NCBI GenBank assembly: GCA_963803775.1
Contig: CAWDNS010000006.1
Span: forward strand, 620,001-684,000
Direction: 5' to 3'
From: JABCZH01 sp963803775
GTDB lineage: Bacteria; Acidobacteriota; Terriglobia; Terriglobales; Acidobacteriaceae
DNA: 64,000 bases
Positions within the stretch are counted from its first letter, which is position 1. Every line of letters starts with the position of its first letter. Below, one piece after another: positions 63,260 to 64,000 of this stretch. The position numbers were made by a program, and so were the translations under genes. The notes below the pieces were generated by a model that was not told the DNA's origin, did not search any database, and saw only the letters and a program-made list of their open reading frames with translations.

Positions 63260-63829
63260 ATGAAAAACCTACTGGTTGCGGTGGTGCTGTTACTGGGTTC
63301 GCTGAGCTGGGCGCAGGCGCGTCCCGAAGAAGGCGGTAACGAGTTCCAGGTATGGACGGGCGGAGGACACTCGGTCCCGGGGGGCACCGCGGATACCGGA
63401 GTGTGGAACGTGGGTGTGAGATATGGATGGATCCTGACGCAGCCGCATGGGCCGGGATTTTTGAACGGAAGATTCGAGTACGTGCTGGATGCCACTCCGG
63501 TGTTCATGGTGTTTCAGAAATCGGATACGGCGTATGGCGCGGGATTCAGTCCGCTGGGATTGAAGTGGGACTTTGCCACGCGAGGAACGGTGGCGCCGTA
63601 TCTGGAGTTGAATGGGGGAACGCTTTTCACGAACAAGGATGTACCTGCCGGCAGCAACGATGTGAATTTTACGTCGGCTGCGGCGTTCGGAGTGCATGTA
63701 TTCAGGAAGTATGCGTGGAGTGTGGAAGCGCGTTATTTGCACATTTCGAATGCCGGGTTGGCGGCATCGAATCGGGGGGTTAATACGGTGCAGGTGAGGC
63801 TGGGAGTGGGGAAGTTCTGGCACCGGTAG
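63260..63829 (+). CDS. PagL-like lipid A deacylase / acyloxyacyl hydrolase family
   Basis: A 189-residue protein with signal peptide (KNLLVAVVLLLGSLSWAQA), then a beta-barrel pattern with alternating hydrophobic residues. The C-terminal RYLHISNAGLAASNRGVN holds the His-x-Ser motif of PagL-type outer-membrane enzymes. These remove the 3-O acyl chain of lipid A. It follows the SDR gene by 36 bases and may be in the same transcript. The activity is inferred from the family. Confidence 0.85.
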   Translation: MKNLLVAVVLLLGSLSWAQARPEEGGNEFQVWTGGGHSVPGGTADTGVWNVGVRYGWILTQPHGPGFLNGRFEYVLDATPVFMVFQKSDTAYGAGFSPLGLKWDFATRGTVAPYLELNGGTLFTNKDVPAGSNDVNFTSAAAFGVHVFRKYAWSVEARYLHISNAGLAASNRGVNTVQVRLGVGKFWHR

Positions 63830-64000
63830 GGATGGAAAAGCTTAAACACAGAGGGCACAGAGGTACACAGAGTAAATCGATTCAGGGCAACGTCCCACGC
63901 TTCGCACAGTCAAGAGCTTTCACCGCTAAGGACGCAAAGTTGTCGCTAAGGTCGCCAAGAAACTCTCGGTCGAGTTTGGACCTCGTCATCCTAGTTGCGG
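63830..64000. other. intergenic end of window
   Basis: Contains an AACACAGAGGGCACAGAGG word like those seen near 62.4 kb (AACCACAGAGAACACGGAGG). No gene seen. The window ends here. Confidence 0.4.

Overview
The window looks like a chromosome segment from an Acidobacteriota bacterium, probably close to class Terriglobia. This is inferred from gene content, not from a marker-gene search. The signs are five secreted proteins built from GloVer-type repeats (a GNLYGTT core followed by a GTVFEL strand), other secreted beta-propeller proteins, a membrane-anchored winged-helix/TPR regulator, PilZ, BON and fasciclin proteins, a CIRCE-controlled groESL operon, and intergenic DNA full of dispersed GC-rich hairpins.

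Layout. 0.1-5.2 kb: small membrane proteins, an Xre/ParS-RES toxin-antitoxin pair, and a CCA-adding-type nucleotidyltransferase with a basic, proline-rich tail. 5.2-17 kb: a GloVer protein, then a housekeeping run of dnaE, accA, a two-gene 2-oxoacid:acceptor oxidoreductase with broken reading frames, a RibD/DHFR-like reductase and a membrane Ser/Thr kinase. 17.2-33.5 kb: a mobile region with an IS66-type remnant, an FG-GAP/HAF propeller protein, a nested palindrome, and a tyrosine-recombinase island. The island runs about 21.93-32.22 kb and is bounded by two copies of a tRNA-Phe 3' half plus about 370 bp of integrase 3' end. It carries a four-gene control/recombination operon (winged-helix regulator, zinc ribbon, excisionase-like, integrase) and three large secreted-protein genes. 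The second integrase copy is cut by a RAYT transposase unit flanked by its own palindromes. 33.5-48.4 kb: mostly secreted repeat and propeller proteins, the wHTH-TPR regulator, a BON lipoprotein, a PD-(D/E)XK endonuclease gene and an orphan XRE gene. 48.4-52.2 kb: DinB and DUF2442 proteins, a structured non-coding segment, and groESL with a perfect CIRCE. 52.2-64 kb: an amidohydrolase, a hairpin-rich repeat cluster at 55.2-56.8 kb, then small secreted proteins, fasciclin, EVE, FKBP, PilZ, acyl-CoA ligase, glutaredoxin, SDR and PagL-like genes.

Sequence quality. Single-base frame breaks occur in several conserved genes that should be intact (korA, korB, groEL, groES, an acyl-CoA ligase, a PD-(D/E)XK gene, the FKBP tail). 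They are best read as assembly or sequencing errors. The dnaE gene (1160 codons) and others are intact, so the errors are clustered.

The strongest candidates for something undescribed are the tandem tRNA-half-bounded island with secreted-protein cargo, its leaderless, probably self-repressed control operon, the RAYT unit sitting in the second integrase, and the 49.38-49.52 kb structured element.
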